Numbered from the stretch's first letter, positions 7,651 to 17,454 are shown. The stretch: DNA of 64,000 nucleotides from Roseibium porphyridii (GCF_026191725.2 NZ_CP120863.1:124001-188000), one strand, 5' to 3'. Translations and numbers: made by a program. Notes: generated from the sequence alone by a model not told the origin.

Positions 7651-9936
7651 ATGATGAAGAATTCAATCGTGTCGACTGGAAGCATGTGTCTGAAATCAGC
7701 GCTTCTGGCGGCAGCTGTACTCACAGTTCCCTTGGGAGCAAATGCCCAACAGCTCGATCTGTCTGTTCTGGAAACAAAAAAGGAAGAACGACGCACGATA
7801 CGCCGACTCACCGCCACGGCAGACCAGATGCGCCTTGAAGGTGAGTTCTCAGAATTGCGTCTTGCCCTCTATGCGCCACGTGACGAGGCTCTGCTTTATC
7901 GCAAGCTGCAGGTCGACTATCTGACGGCCGTCTCCGCAGCGCCGGAATATTCCAACCTGAGCGTCATGATCAATGGACAGCTTGTTGGTGACATTGAACT
8001 GACCTCCGGCGAGCAGGCTTCTTTGCGTAGCTTCGATCTTCCACCCGGACTGATCGTCGAGGGATTTAACGAAGTCCGCTTTGTTGCAAGACACAAGCAC
8101 CGGGTCGATTGCACTATCCCGGCAACCTATGAGCTTTGGACGGTGCTCAATCCGGCCAACACTGGGCTTGTCTTCGACCCTGGCCCCGACACTGCACCAA
8201 AACTCGTTTCCGGTCTTGAGGTTCTAAGAGCAATTCCCAACGACGTGACTGGGTCGACAAACTTCCGGCTGGTCCAGCCTGCAAACATGAGCACGTCCAA
8301 TCTGGATCGGTCTCTCGCCGTGGCACAGACAGTCGCGGTTTTCGGAAAGTACCAGAACCCGAATATCGAGATCCGGCCAGAACCGGGCACAAATGCCGGG
8401 ATGGACATTATTGTCGGCACGCGCGCGGAACTGTCGAAAGCCGGCTATGCAGTCGGGCGAACCCGGTCCGGAATTCAAGGGCTTGCGCTCATGCGCAATC
8501 CGGAGACAGGTCGTCTGTCGCTTTTGATCGCCGCAGACAGTCGACCGGCATTGGATCATGCCATCGCTCAATTGCAAGAGGCACTGGCAAAGCTGCCAAC
8601 CACCGGCACGAAGCGCGGGATTCAGGTTTTCACGAACAAGTTTGGCTACGAGATAACGCCAGGAACGCCCGTTTCACTTGCGGAACTGGGGGTCAGCAGC
8701 CAACGTTTCGACGGTCGTCTCATGCAAAGGGACTTTTCCATCAAATTGCCGGAAGATTATTTCGTTGGTGACTATGGAAAGGCGACATTGAGCCTTGATA
8801 TTGAAGCTCTTGCAGACCTTTCGAATGCGAACCGGCTTCAGGTGTTTGCAAATGGCGCTGCGCTTGCTTCAGCGGAGTTGACCCGAGACGGGATCACTTC
8901 CCGCTCACCGGTGAACATTCCGCTCGGTGGATTTTCGCCGGGTTTCAACGAGCTTCGAATTGAAGTGTCCTCTTTGACCTCCGAGGATGAGGTTTGCGAT
9001 GTTTCATCGCTCAACGGTCCAGATCGTTTGGCCTTCGAGGCAAGCACCTCCACGATTGAATTTGACTCTCTGGCCAGAATGCGTGTCACGCCAAGCGTCT
9101 CACCGGGTAATCTGCTGCCTCAAAGCACTGCGGATAATCGGCCGACTTACATTCAGGTGCCGTCAAATGACCGCAGCAGCCTCGAAGCCGCTGCACAACT
9201 TGCCGTCGCGACAGCAGCAATCAACCAGACTGTCCAGCCTGTCTCAATTGTCCTAGGCGCCGGCGACGTCGGTTCACAGCCAGGCTTGATCGTGGCACCT
9301 GTCAATCGTCTTTCCGGCCCGGCAAAGCAAGCTTATACGGACACGCTTCAAGATACCCGTCGCAGCGCCGCTCGTGGCCATGTCGCAAATTTCTTGGGCC
9401 TTGAAACTCCTGATGCAAATGAGCCGGGCCTTTGGGCTGATCTGAGAAGATATGCCAACTCGGCCTGGCGCAACATGGGCTTCAAATTAGGTTCTGAATT
9501 CCAGGCACAGCAAAGCTTCAAGCTTGAAAAGAACGATGTTCTCTTCTCACAGCGCACCACCGATCTCTCATCGCAAGAGAGTTGGGTTGCGTTTTTTGGA
9601 GCACCTGTGAAGCAGGACGTTTGGACCGTCGTGACAGGATTGACGGGCGACGATGTCAAGTCCGGAGTTGACACGCTTCTTCGGGAAGGCAGATTGGCCT
9701 GGCTCGGCGGTGACACGTCGCTTTACAAAACGTCTGACAACACCGTTTTGTCCGACCGTTTCTCTGAAGCGAACTATTTTGCGTCGCTCGCCAATCCTTC
9801 CGAACTCAGAAACAGCCGCTTGGTTGTTGCCGGTGTAATTTCACACAACATGCTCGACTTTGTTGTTTTCATGGTGCTGTTCGGCGTCGTTCTGGCGTTC
9901 AGCTACTATGTTGCGCTCAGAAAATCAGGGCGTTGA
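7651..9936 (+). CDS. bcsB: Cellulose synthase periplasmic subunit BcsB
   Basis: Partner of BcsA that guides the nascent glucan through the periplasm and activates the synthase. The protein has a signal peptide (MMKNSIVSTGSMCLKS, then ALLAAAVLTVPLGANAQ) and repeated carbohydrate-binding and flavodoxin-like segments (for example LSVMINGQLVGDIELTS and LQVFANGAALASAEL). It ends with a C-terminal membrane anchor (FVVFMVLFGVVLAFSYYVAL) and a basic tail, as in the family. The start is placed at the ATG at 7651 because GTGAGG lies seven bases upstream and the signal peptide then begins properly; the longer frame would overlap bcsA. At 761 residues its length is typical. The order bcsA-bcsB-bcsZ supports the call. 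Confidence 0.94.
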   Translation: MMKNSIVSTGSMCLKSALLAAAVLTVPLGANAQQLDLSVLETKKEERRTIRRLTATADQMRLEGEFSELRLALYAPRDEALLYRKLQVDYLTAVSAAPEYSNLSVMINGQLVGDIELTSGEQASLRSFDLPPGLIVEGFNEVRFVARHKHRVDCTIPATYELWTVLNPANTGLVFDPGPDTAPKLVSGLEVLRAIPNDVTGSTNFRLVQPANMSTSNLDRSLAVAQTVAVFGKYQNPNIEIRPEPGTNAGMDIIVGTRAELSKAGYAVGRTRSGIQGLALMRNPETGRLSLLIAADSRPALDHAIAQLQEALAKLPTTGTKRGIQVFTNKFGYEITPGTPVSLAELGVSSQRFDGRLMQRDFSIKLPEDYFVGDYGKATLSLDIEALADLSNANRLQVFANGAALASAELTRDGITSRSPVNIPLGGFSPGFNELRIEVSSLTSEDEVCDVSSLNGPDRLAFEASTSTIEFDSLARMRVTPSVSPGNLLPQSTADNRPTYIQVPSNDRSSLEAAAQLAVATAAINQTVQPVSIVLGAGDVGSQPGLIVAPVNRLSGPAKQAYTDTLQDTRRSAARGHVANFLGLETPDANEPGLWADLRRYANSAWRNMGFKLGSEFQAQQSFKLEKNDVLFSQRTTDLSSQESWVAFFGAPVKQDVWTVVTGLTGDDVKSGVDTLLREGRLAWLGGDTSLYKTSDNTVLSDRFSEANYFASLANPSELRNSRLVVAGVISHNMLDFVVFMVLFGVVLAFSYYVALRKSGR

Positions 9937-9937
9937 G

Positions 9938-11035
9938 ATGTTGAAAACGCTCATTTCGGCACTGCTTGCACTTGTTGTTGTCTCAAGCGGCGCCGTCTCC
10001 GAACCGGTGTTCGGAGACGGTGCTCGCGAGAAAGATGCCCTATCGCTGTGGCTGCGTTCAGCATGGCGTGACTACAAGAGCCGCTTCGTCACGGATGCTG
10101 GTGCTGTCATTGACGACGCCAACAAGGGCATCAGTCACAGTGAAAGCCAGGGCTACGGTATGGTTCTGGCTGTTGCGGCTGATGATCTTGACGCATTTCG
10201 GCTCATTCGTGACTACACGTTTGAAACGCTTCAGGTCCGGAACGACAGCCTTTTCGCCTGGAAAGTCGAACACACGGACCAAGGTCCCAGCATTGCGGAT
10301 ATGAACAATGCAACGGATGGGGATCTGCTCGTTGCTTGGGCGCTTTTAGAAGCCTACAAGCAGTGGAACGATCCTGAAAACCTAGCCTCGGCACGTAAAA
10401 TCCTGCGGGACGTTGCCACTCTTCTCGTACACGAAACAGGCCTAGGTCCGGTTCTTCTGCCCGGTGCGAAGGGGTTTGTTGACGAGGATGGAAAGACCTT
10501 GACGGTCAACCCATCCTATTGGGTGTTTCCCGCCCTGGAGAGCATTGCCCAATTCGACAGATCGGCCAATTGGGCAGAAATCGCTGTTGTCGGCGAGGAA
10601 ATTCTGGATCTTTCCCAAAGGGCCCCCACCTACCTTCCGCCAGACTGGGTTGACATCAGCGGTTTCAAACTCGTGCCTTCTGACAAATTCCCGCCGGAGT
10701 TCGGGTACAATGCCGTTCGCATTCCGCTTTATCTCGCGTTTTCCAACAATGCATTTCGCGAGAAGAAAGCAGCCGATTTTTCAACACTGCACGGTTTCAG
10801 CAATCCAGAAGGGCCGGCGGTCACTCATGTTGTGACCGGCGCGATACAGTCGACAATGAGTGAGACCGGATTTCGATCCATCGCCGCATTGTCGCGCTGT
10901 ATCGACACCTCTGAACCTTTTCCGACCTCACTGCTGCAGTTCGGATCAGACTCTTATTACTCCTCAACACTTCAAATTTTTACAGTTCTCGCACTTGCAG
11001 AGAGGAACCCAAAATGTCTTTCTCCAGAATGGTGA
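9938..11035 (+). CDS. bcsZ: Cellulase, glycoside hydrolase family 8 (BcsZ)
   Basis: Periplasmic endo-beta-1,4-glucanase that trims or edits cellulose during export. After a signal peptide (MLKTLISALLALVVVSSGAV) the GH8 features are visible: Glu in SESQGYGM (general acid) and the family signature NNATDGDLLVAWALLEA with its Asp. NPSYWVFPALE and the PPEFGYNAVRIPLYLAF region also fit GH8. It starts one base after the bcsB stop. The ATG at 9938 is chosen over an upstream in-frame ATG inside bcsB because it gives a clean signal peptide. Its 3' end overlaps the next gene by 22 bp, so translation is coupled. Confidence 0.93.
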   Translation: MLKTLISALLALVVVSSGAVSEPVFGDGAREKDALSLWLRSAWRDYKSRFVTDAGAVIDDANKGISHSESQGYGMVLAVAADDLDAFRLIRDYTFETLQVRNDSLFAWKVEHTDQGPSIADMNNATDGDLLVAWALLEAYKQWNDPENLASARKILRDVATLLVHETGLGPVLLPGAKGFVDEDGKTLTVNPSYWVFPALESIAQFDRSANWAEIAVVGEEILDLSQRAPTYLPPDWVDISGFKLVPSDKFPPEFGYNAVRIPLYLAFSNNAFREKKAADFSTLHGFSNPEGPAVTHVVTGAIQSTMSETGFRSIAALSRCIDTSEPFPTSLLQFGSDSYYSSTLQIFTVLALAERNPKCLSPEW

Positions 11036-12801
11036 TTGCTACCCTTGCGCTAACGCTCGCCACAAAGGGCGTCGATGCGCAATCCGCCCCATGGGAAGCC
11101 GCGCCGAGCCAAACGCCCGGAAGCCTTCCCCTAACGCTCAATCTGCAAAGCGACAATCAACCTACAGTGAAATCGGCGAGCGTTTCACCCTTTTCACTCA
11201 CAGTTGACCAGGCCTCTGTGCCTTCGAACGGGCAGGCCATCGTCACCGCTGAGCCGGAGGTGGATGAGTCCGCGCTACGCTACTATGCCAAGAATGGTGA
11301 AATCGGACGTGTCTCGGCGGAAATCAAGAGGCTCAAGAGCCTTCACCCTGAATGGGAACCACCGGAGAATATCTTCGACACCAATCGGATCGAAGTAAAC
11401 GAGCAACCTCTTTGGGATCTGTTTGCTGCCAAAAAAACGCAGGCGCTTTATGCCAAGATCCGAGAGTACATAAAGCTGTATCCTGGTTATGGACCCTCCC
11501 CTGAACTGCGCCGACAAATTGTCAACGCAGAGGTGCGCAAGTCGCTGATTCAGGCGTCAAACAACGAAAACAATGGAGAAGTGATCAGACTTGCAGTGGA
11601 GAACCCTGACCTGCTCGTATGCCGCGAGATCGATGTCATCTGGCGGACCGCCAAAGCGCTGTTGAACGCCGGTCAGGAGCTGAAGGCCCTTGAGGCCTAC
11701 AAGTACATTCTGGCCAATTGCAGCGATGAACAAGAACGCATCGCAACAGTTCAAAAGGCAGCTGAACTGTTGCCGCGCAATGCCGTCGAGCAACTGGTAC
11801 AGATGGGCAGAACCCGACTGGATGGGCAATCGGAGTTCAATCAGGTTTATCTGAACATTTTGCGCGGAGAAATTGGCAACGGAGCAGCAGACATCACTGC
11901 GCTCGTTGACACCTCTGACCTGGAGGCGCTCGGCCGCGCGGCCAAATCGCTCAAGAACCCGGAAGATGCTGAACTTCTCGGCTGGTACTTCTATTCAAGA
12001 GAAGACTACAAAGTCGCCGAAACCTGGTTCCGCACCGCCCACAAGATGAAGCCCACGGTCAAATCCATTGAAGGAATAGTGGTTTCTCTCAAGGAGGCTG
12101 GGAGCTACGAGGAAGCGGAAGAGTTGGCCTACAAAAACCGCAGGAGAGATCCTCTCATCCTCAAGGCCTACCTTGAAGTGGTTGCGATTGCGCTTATCGA
12201 GGGATACGGCGAGGAAATGGAATTCAAGCGGCTTTCACGCTTTGCCAACGTTATCCAGGATGCTGAATCGCCAATTGCCGCACAGGTTCTCGGTTGGCAC
12301 TTCTATGAGATGCACGAATTCGAAGAAGCGGAAATCTGGTTCGACAAGTCGATGCAGTACCAGCCCAATGAAGCAGCGGTGCTTGGCCTTGTTGTCGTCG
12401 CCCAGCGCACGAAGCAAAAAATCCGTGAACGGCAGCTTGTTGCTGAATGGTCGGGTGACTTTCCTGCACTCAGAACAGTTGCCACCAAAAGCAGTAAATC
12501 AACCGTAGTAACCAGCCGAAAGAAACGGCCAACGGCGTCCCGTTCAAACTCTGCTATCCGTTCTGCGGAACGTGAAATGGGTGATGGTGATTGGCGCGGT
12601 GCGCTCACCTATCTTGAAAGAAACGCAGCCGGCGGCAGGGAAAGCCGCAAGGCAAAGCTCATGCGGGCCTGGTCGCTATATCACACCGGCAAGAGCAAGG
12701 AAGCTCACAGGCTCTTTGCTGAGGCAGACAAGGCTCGGTCCACAAAAGAGACACGGCAAGGCAAATGGTTCTCCGAAAAGAAGATGTACAAGTACCAGTA
12801 G
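11014..12801 (+). CDS. Exported TPR-repeat protein of the cellulose operon
   Basis: A 595-residue protein with a signal peptide (MSFSRMVIATLALTLATKG, cleavage near VDAQ) and helical tetratricopeptide/Sel1-like repeats. Two related units stand out: LLGWYFYSREDYKVAETWF and VLGWHFYEMHEFEEAEIWFD. A basic Ser/Thr-rich linker (about 500-520) precedes a final repeat-like segment. BcsC normally combines TPRs with an outer-membrane beta-barrel, but no barrel-like C-terminus is seen; the protein ends in a basic helix. It may be a periplasmic scaffold replacing the TPR half of BcsC, with the pore encoded elsewhere. GAGAGG precedes the ATG, which overlaps the bcsZ end. The cellulose role is inferred from the operon. 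Confidence 0.7.
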   Translation: MSFSRMVIATLALTLATKGVDAQSAPWEAAPSQTPGSLPLTLNLQSDNQPTVKSASVSPFSLTVDQASVPSNGQAIVTAEPEVDESALRYYAKNGEIGRVSAEIKRLKSLHPEWEPPENIFDTNRIEVNEQPLWDLFAAKKTQALYAKIREYIKLYPGYGPSPELRRQIVNAEVRKSLIQASNNENNGEVIRLAVENPDLLVCREIDVIWRTAKALLNAGQELKALEAYKYILANCSDEQERIATVQKAAELLPRNAVEQLVQMGRTRLDGQSEFNQVYLNILRGEIGNGAADITALVDTSDLEALGRAAKSLKNPEDAELLGWYFYSREDYKVAETWFRTAHKMKPTVKSIEGIVVSLKEAGSYEEAEELAYKNRRRDPLILKAYLEVVAIALIEGYGEEMEFKRLSRFANVIQDAESPIAAQVLGWHFYEMHEFEEAEIWFDKSMQYQPNEAAVLGLVVVAQRTKQKIRERQLVAEWSGDFPALRTVATKSSKSTVVTSRKKRPTASRSNSAIRSAEREMGDGDWRGALTYLERNAAGGRESRKAKLMRAWSLYHTGKSKEAHRLFAEADKARSTKETRQGKWFSEKKMYKYQ

Positions 12802-12833
12802 GTAGCGACTGCTTCCCTGCGCCTGCCAATTCC

Positions 12834-12857
12834 TCCCCGGGTACTGTTACCCGGGGA
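12834..12857 (+). terminator. Rho-independent terminator after cellulose operon
   Basis: A perfect 10-bp stem, TCCCCGGGTA and TACCCGGGGA, closes a CTGT loop 33 bp after the TPR-gene stop and is followed by CTTTCT. It is a strong GC hairpin with a short pyrimidine tail, and is the end of the bcs transcript. Confidence 0.8.
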
Positions 12858-12975
12858 CTTTCTACTTCAAGGAAGCGCTTTTCAAAAACTCTTCTGCGGC
12901 ATCTTCGATGCAACACTGATCGCGCACAATAATGTCCGCGCAATTTTCAGGCGGTTCTTCAATCTGCCCTTAAGT

Positions 12976-12990
12976 TCAACAAGTTGTTGA
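12976..12990. promoter_or_regulatory. 15-bp palindrome upstream of the cyclase/YcaO operon
   Basis: TCAACAAGTTGTTGA is a perfect 7-1-7 inverted repeat about 135 bp upstream of the cyclase-ATPase ATG, in the only intergenic space before that operon. It has the size of a dimeric repressor operator. No regulator is identified; the call rests on symmetry and position alone. Confidence 0.35.
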
Positions 12991-13124
12991 TTGCCTATCA
13001 TTCGGTTTACATTAAAAAGAAATAGGTTGCTTGCTTTATGGCAAAGGTCGGTGCAACCCTTCCATCATAGTGGAACCGAAAGCGTTCTATCGGTCAAACA
13101 GCAGGGGCCGGTCAAAGGCAGATC

Positions 13125-16100
13125 ATGACCCAGAACAACGCAGGGGATCTTGGGATACAAAAGGGGGAGCGCCGCCAGCTCACTGCCCTCTTCTATGATC
13201 TGGTCGGTTCGACCTCCATGGTCACGAATATGGACCTGGAAGACTACCGGGAAGTGCAGCAGGCGCTGCACCAGGCTGCCCACCATGCCATCGCAGGGCA
13301 TGGCGGCCATCTCGATCTTTTGATGGGCGATGGCGGATCGGCCTATTTCGGCTATCCGATTGCAGACGAAGACGCCCCTCAACGCGCCGTGGCTGCGGGT
13401 CTCGCGATCCTGAAAGAGCGTGCCGACATCCAAAAACGCTTTGATTGCGATATTCAGGTCAGGGTTGGTGTCGCCACGGGACCAGCTGTTTCAGGACCCG
13501 CGGGAAGCGGGGCGCTGGCGGACCGGGAGGAAATCATCGGCATTGCGCCCACGCTTGCCGCCCGCATTCAAGGCATCGCACAAGTTGGGACCGTAGCCGT
13601 TTCAAACGCCACCTACCGGGCAACGCGGCGCATCTACCATTATGAAAGTCTCGGTGCCCATTCCCTGAAGGGGTTCGATCAACCGCAAAGCCTCTGGCAA
13701 CCTCTTGGGCGCCGCGAGACAGTTGACCGGTTTGAGAAACTTCGGGACGCCGGACAACCATTTCTGGCAAGACGAGATGAGCTGGAGGAAGCGACCGACC
13801 GGTGGCAACAAGCTTCCCACGGCGAGGGCCAGGTGCTCTACGTTCATGGCGAACCCGGGATTGGAAAGTCCCGGCTGTCGTTTCAGGTTGCACAGCAGGC
13901 CCGGGATGAAGGAGCACATCTTCTGGATTTCCAGTGCGAACCTGAGTGCCGTGACATTCCGTTTTCGCCCTTTGTCAAAAGTCTGCGTGCCGAAATCAGA
14001 AGGTACGACCCTTCATTTGATTTTGAAACGCCTTCAGCTGAGGCCATTGCAGACGTTCTGTCCCTTCCAGGAAATCAGTCGCCAGAGTTTTATAAAGCAC
14101 TTGCGTTTCTGCTGTCGCCTTCACCTCAGCAAGATGATGCTGACCCGCATCCTGCCTCTTCTGTCGACACGCTGGTTGATGCAGTTATGGCCATTGCCAG
14201 TGCAAAGCCCTGTGTCATCAAACTTGAAGACCTGCACTGGGCCGACAGCCAGACGATTGAGGTGCTGGAACACCTCCTCGACCGGATTGCATCAGCTCCG
14301 GTCTTCATCGTGGTGACATCGCGCGAGCGGCCCGAAACCAAGTGGACCGAACTTCCTCACTTTTCCAAGCTGCGCCTGTCGCGACTGGGTGAAGACAGCA
14401 TCATTGAATTGATCGGAAACGTTGCAGGGGCTGCAGCATTGTCACCGCGCCTGGCCCACGCCATTGCTGCGCGTTGTGAGGGCGTACCCTTGTTTGCCGA
14501 AGAACTGACGCGCTTCGTGGTAGACCGCGGCGCGGAAAAAATGTCGGACGAGAGTGCCTGGGAGTCCCTCTTTGATTCAGAAGAGACCGCCAGCCTTCAA
14601 GATCTGCTGGCTGCGCGGCTAGCAGCGTTGGGCAAAGCCAAGATCGTCGCCCAGGCCGCAAGCGTGATCGGCAGAAGTTTCAATATTCTGACGCTTGTTG
14701 CTCTGCTGGCATCTACCGGCACACCGGCTTCTGCGGACGAAAGCCTCAACCAGCTCATGGCGGGCGGTTTCATCGAAAAGCATTCAAACGAGGCGGAACC
14801 GGCATACCGTTTCCGGCACATGTTGCTGCAGCAGGCCGCATATGCCGGACTGTTGCGCGCGAACCGACGCACATTGCACACAGCGCTCTACAGAATTGCG
14901 ACAGGTAACGAAGCCAGCGGGCAACCGTTTACCAGTGCTGAGCTTGCGGTTCACGCAGAGCAAGCCAGAATGCCTGTCGCGGCGGCCCGGCACTACATTG
15001 ACGCCGCCCGCTCTGCATCTTCCCAGTCTGCACTCAAGGAAGCGCGAACACATTTGACCCGTGCCCGCTCAATTGCGGAAAAGATCAGTGACAAGGCCGT
15101 TGCCGCTGAGCTTGAGCTGGAAATCGTCAAACTGCTCGGTCCAGTTGTTGCCACGATGGATGGAACCGGTTCGGAGGAAGCATCAGCTCTCTACCAACGC
15201 GGCGTGGAGCTTTTGCATGAAACGCCCGAGACCCATCGTGCGACCGGGTTTCCGCTCTATTGGGGTTGGTGGTTCACAGCCGCAAATTTCAAGGAACAAC
15301 GCGAACGGGCTGAAACCATTCTGAGCGATCTGACGGGTGTCAACGACAAGGAAATCGAGCTACAGGCCCACCATTGCCGATGGGCTACCGCGTTCAATCT
15401 TGGCAATCACAATGATTGCCTGGAGGCCATATCCAAAGGGCTTGATCTTTATAGCGAAGATGAAGCGCTGGAACACAGAACCCGATATGGTGGCCACGAT
15501 GCCCGAGTTTGTGGTCTCGGCGAAAAAGCCTTGTCCTCCTGGTTCATTGGGCAAACGGAATCTGCCGTTTCTCATATGGAACAATCGGACGCCTGGGCCA
15601 GGCACATTGACCATGTCGGCAGCAACTGTCACGCGCTTGATATCGGCATCATGCTTCATCGTTACAGGGGTGATGTCGACCGGGTGGCAAGTCTTGCAAG
15701 GCGTATGAAAACAGCAGCCGTGGAGCACGACCTCAAATCACTGGAGGCCAAGAGCCTGATCTTTGCAGGCTGGTCACAGGGAATGTCGGGAGACCCCGAA
15801 CGTGGTCGCGCCAACCTGACAGAAGGTTTGTCCATACAACAGGAAATCGGCACGGAAGAAGATTTTCCCGTTTATCTTGAGATGGCAGGCGAACTCGACG
15901 CAATGCTGGGCCGGTTTGACAACGGCTTGGCCGTTTTGAGCTCCGCGATTGAACGCGCTGAAGCAACGGGCCATGCCTTCTGGCTTGCAGAACTCTACAG
16001 GCGCCGCGCCCGCCTTGGCGCCAGAGCCGGATCGGGAGCAGACCAGATTCTGACAGACCTCGCCAAGGCCGAAGATGTCGCCTTGAACCAGAATGCAAAA

Positions 16101-16256
16101 GTACTGGTCTTACGGGCCTTGGCAGACTTGGTGATGCTGCAGCCTGACAAAGCAACACCAGGACATTTGGAGCGGGCGCGGCGCATTCTGCAGGAATTGG
16201 AACAAGGTAGCGAAAAAGCTCGCATATCAGCCCTTTTGGCGAGCCGCCTGAGCTGA
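13125..16256 (+). CDS. Class III cyclase-like/AAA ATPase/TPR regulatory protein
   Basis: A 1043-residue multidomain protein. Residues 15-195 form a class III nucleotidyl cyclase domain with the metal Asp residues in FYDLVGST (D25) and MGDGGSAYFGYP (D69). The transition-state pair, usually N-x3-R in PNLAARL, reads PTLAARI (T143, R147), so the Asn is missing and activity is doubtful. A STAND-type AAA ATPase follows, with Walker A GEPGIGKSR (242-250) and Walker B VIKLEDLHWAD (365-374). The C-terminal half (about 600-1043) is helical and TPR-like. It lies four bases before the ycaO-like gene and is probably the operon's first gene. The architecture is common among signalling ATPases; a regulatory or sensing role for the YcaO/TfuA genes is inferred. 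Confidence 0.88.
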   Translation: MTQNNAGDLGIQKGERRQLTALFYDLVGSTSMVTNMDLEDYREVQQALHQAAHHAIAGHGGHLDLLMGDGGSAYFGYPIADEDAPQRAVAAGLAILKERADIQKRFDCDIQVRVGVATGPAVSGPAGSGALADREEIIGIAPTLAARIQGIAQVGTVAVSNATYRATRRIYHYESLGAHSLKGFDQPQSLWQPLGRRETVDRFEKLRDAGQPFLARRDELEEATDRWQQASHGEGQVLYVHGEPGIGKSRLSFQVAQQARDEGAHLLDFQCEPECRDIPFSPFVKSLRAEIRRYDPSFDFETPSAEAIADVLSLPGNQSPEFYKALAFLLSPSPQQDDADPHPASSVDTLVDAVMAIASAKPCVIKLEDLHWADSQTIEVLEHLLDRIASAPVFIVVTSRERPETKWTELPHFSKLRLSRLGEDSIIELIGNVAGAAALSPRLAHAIAARCEGVPLFAEELTRFVVDRGAEKMSDESAWESLFDSEETASLQDLLAARLAALGKAKIVAQAASVIGRSFNILTLVALLASTGTPASADESLNQLMAGGFIEKHSNEAEPAYRFRHMLLQQAAYAGLLRANRRTLHTALYRIATGNEASGQPFTSAELAVHAEQARMPVAAARHYIDAARSASSQSALKEARTHLTRARSIAEKISDKAVAAELELEIVKLLGPVVATMDGTGSEEASALYQRGVELLHETPETHRATGFPLYWGWWFTAANFKEQRERAETILSDLTGVNDKEIELQAHHCRWATAFNLGNHNDCLEAISKGLDLYSEDEALEHRTRYGGHDARVCGLGEKALSSWFIGQTESAVSHMEQSDAWARHIDHVGSNCHALDIGIMLHRYRGDVDRVASLARRMKTAAVEHDLKSLEAKSLIFAGWSQGMSGDPERGRANLTEGLSIQQEIGTEEDFPVYLEMAGELDAMLGRFDNGLAVLSSAIERAEATGHAFWLAELYRRRARLGARAGSGADQILTDLAKAEDVALNQNAKVLVLRALADLVMLQPDKATPGHLERARRILQELEQGSEKARISALLASRLS

Positions 16257-16260
16257 TGGG

Positions 16261-17454
16261 ATGGATGAAGTCAGCCCAAATCTGGAACTGTTTGACGAAA
16301 TCAGCGCGATATGCCGCAATTCGCCGACTTCGAAGCTCTCGCGGCGCTTTAGCGCTGACGAGTATCTCTCCCGTTTAAAGCCTCATCTGACGTCCTTCGG
16401 CATTTCGCGGCTGGCAGACGTCACCGGTCTTGATCGTATTGGTGTTCCGGTTGTCCAGGCCGTCCGACCGTTGGCGCGATCGAACGCCGTCAACCAGGGC
16501 AAAGGTTTGACCCTTTCGGAGGCTGCCGTCAGCGCAATCATCGAAGCTCTTGAAACCTTTGCCTGCGAATCGCCTGATCAAATCGGTGGCAGAGCATCTC
16601 CAAACGAGATTTATGGGCACGCGGCAATCCACAAGCTTTCCTGTCACTTACCGCCAGAGATGGCTGAAGAGTGGATGGAGAACCCAATTGCGTTTATGCG
16701 CGGAATTGAACCGATGTCGCAGGATATCGTCAGCGTGCCCGCTGCCCTGATCAGTACGGATTATACGCCATCCTCATCTCATGCAGTGTCGCCTTTCGTC
16801 CGCACCACGACCGGACTGGGGGGTGGCGGAAGTCTGGAGGAAGCAATTCAGCATGGGTTCCTCGAGGTTCTGGAGCGGATAAGCACCGAAAAGGCCATGA
16901 CAACGCATGGGTTCTTTGAGAAAAACCGCATTGCGCCCGACACGAATGTCGACGCCTGCACAGACGAGCTCATAATGCAGGTTCAAGATGCCGGTCTGTT
17001 GTTTGCTGCCTATGAGTGCCCACCGGTTGGGCGCTTTCCCGTCGTCTGGGTCAGACTTCTCGATGAGCGTGCTTCAGCAACTTCTCTTCCATTTGCCGCG
17101 GACGGTTTTGCCTGCCGCCCCACCTTTAGCGGAGCACTGCGAGCAGCGCTTTTGGAAAGCATTCAGACACGCGCGTCAGTGATATCAGGCTCCCGCGAAG
17201 ACATAACCCGCCGTTCCTATCCAAGAAATCACGATGATCAACTGATCGCCTTCGAACGGCGGCAAATGAGTAAGACGCCTGCCAATAGTCCATCATTTGC
17301 CGGGAACAATTCAGCAGTGAGTGTGAAGGATTTTACCGAAGCGCTGGCAGAGGCAGGTTTGACCTCGGCTATTGTGCCCGTCCTTGCTCTTGAAGACGTT
17401 CCGCTGTTCATCGTCCGGGTGGTGCCGCTGGTCGGCCAGCGTTGGAGGGCATGA
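16261..17454 (+). CDS. YcaO-domain cyclodehydratase/thioamidation-type enzyme
   Basis: YcaO enzymes use ATP to activate peptide backbone amides, giving azolines, thioamides or amidines. The 397-residue protein shows the ATP-site pattern: SAIIEALE (91-98), TTGLGGGGSLEEA (183-195) followed by FLEVLERIS with E202, E205 and R206, and ALLESIQTR (296-304) with SGSRED (309-314). There is no proline-rich PxPxP end as in azoline-forming YcaO proteins; it stops at VGQRWRA. The stop overlaps the start of tfuA (TGATG), and YcaO-TfuA pairs are known from thioamide formation (McrA, thioviridamide) and trifolitoxin-type clusters. A thioamidation-like or related backbone modification is the best guess; the substrate is unknown. 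The ATG or a nearby start follows the cyclase stop closely. Confidence 0.9.
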   Translation: MDEVSPNLELFDEISAICRNSPTSKLSRRFSADEYLSRLKPHLTSFGISRLADVTGLDRIGVPVVQAVRPLARSNAVNQGKGLTLSEAAVSAIIEALETFACESPDQIGGRASPNEIYGHAAIHKLSCHLPPEMAEEWMENPIAFMRGIEPMSQDIVSVPAALISTDYTPSSSHAVSPFVRTTTGLGGGGSLEEAIQHGFLEVLERISTEKAMTTHGFFEKNRIAPDTNVDACTDELIMQVQDAGLLFAAYECPPVGRFPVVWVRLLDERASATSLPFAADGFACRPTFSGALRAALLESIQTRASVISGSREDITRRSYPRNHDDQLIAFERRQMSKTPANSPSFAGNNSAVSVKDFTEALAEAGLTSAIVPVLALEDVPLFIVRVVPLVGQRWRA

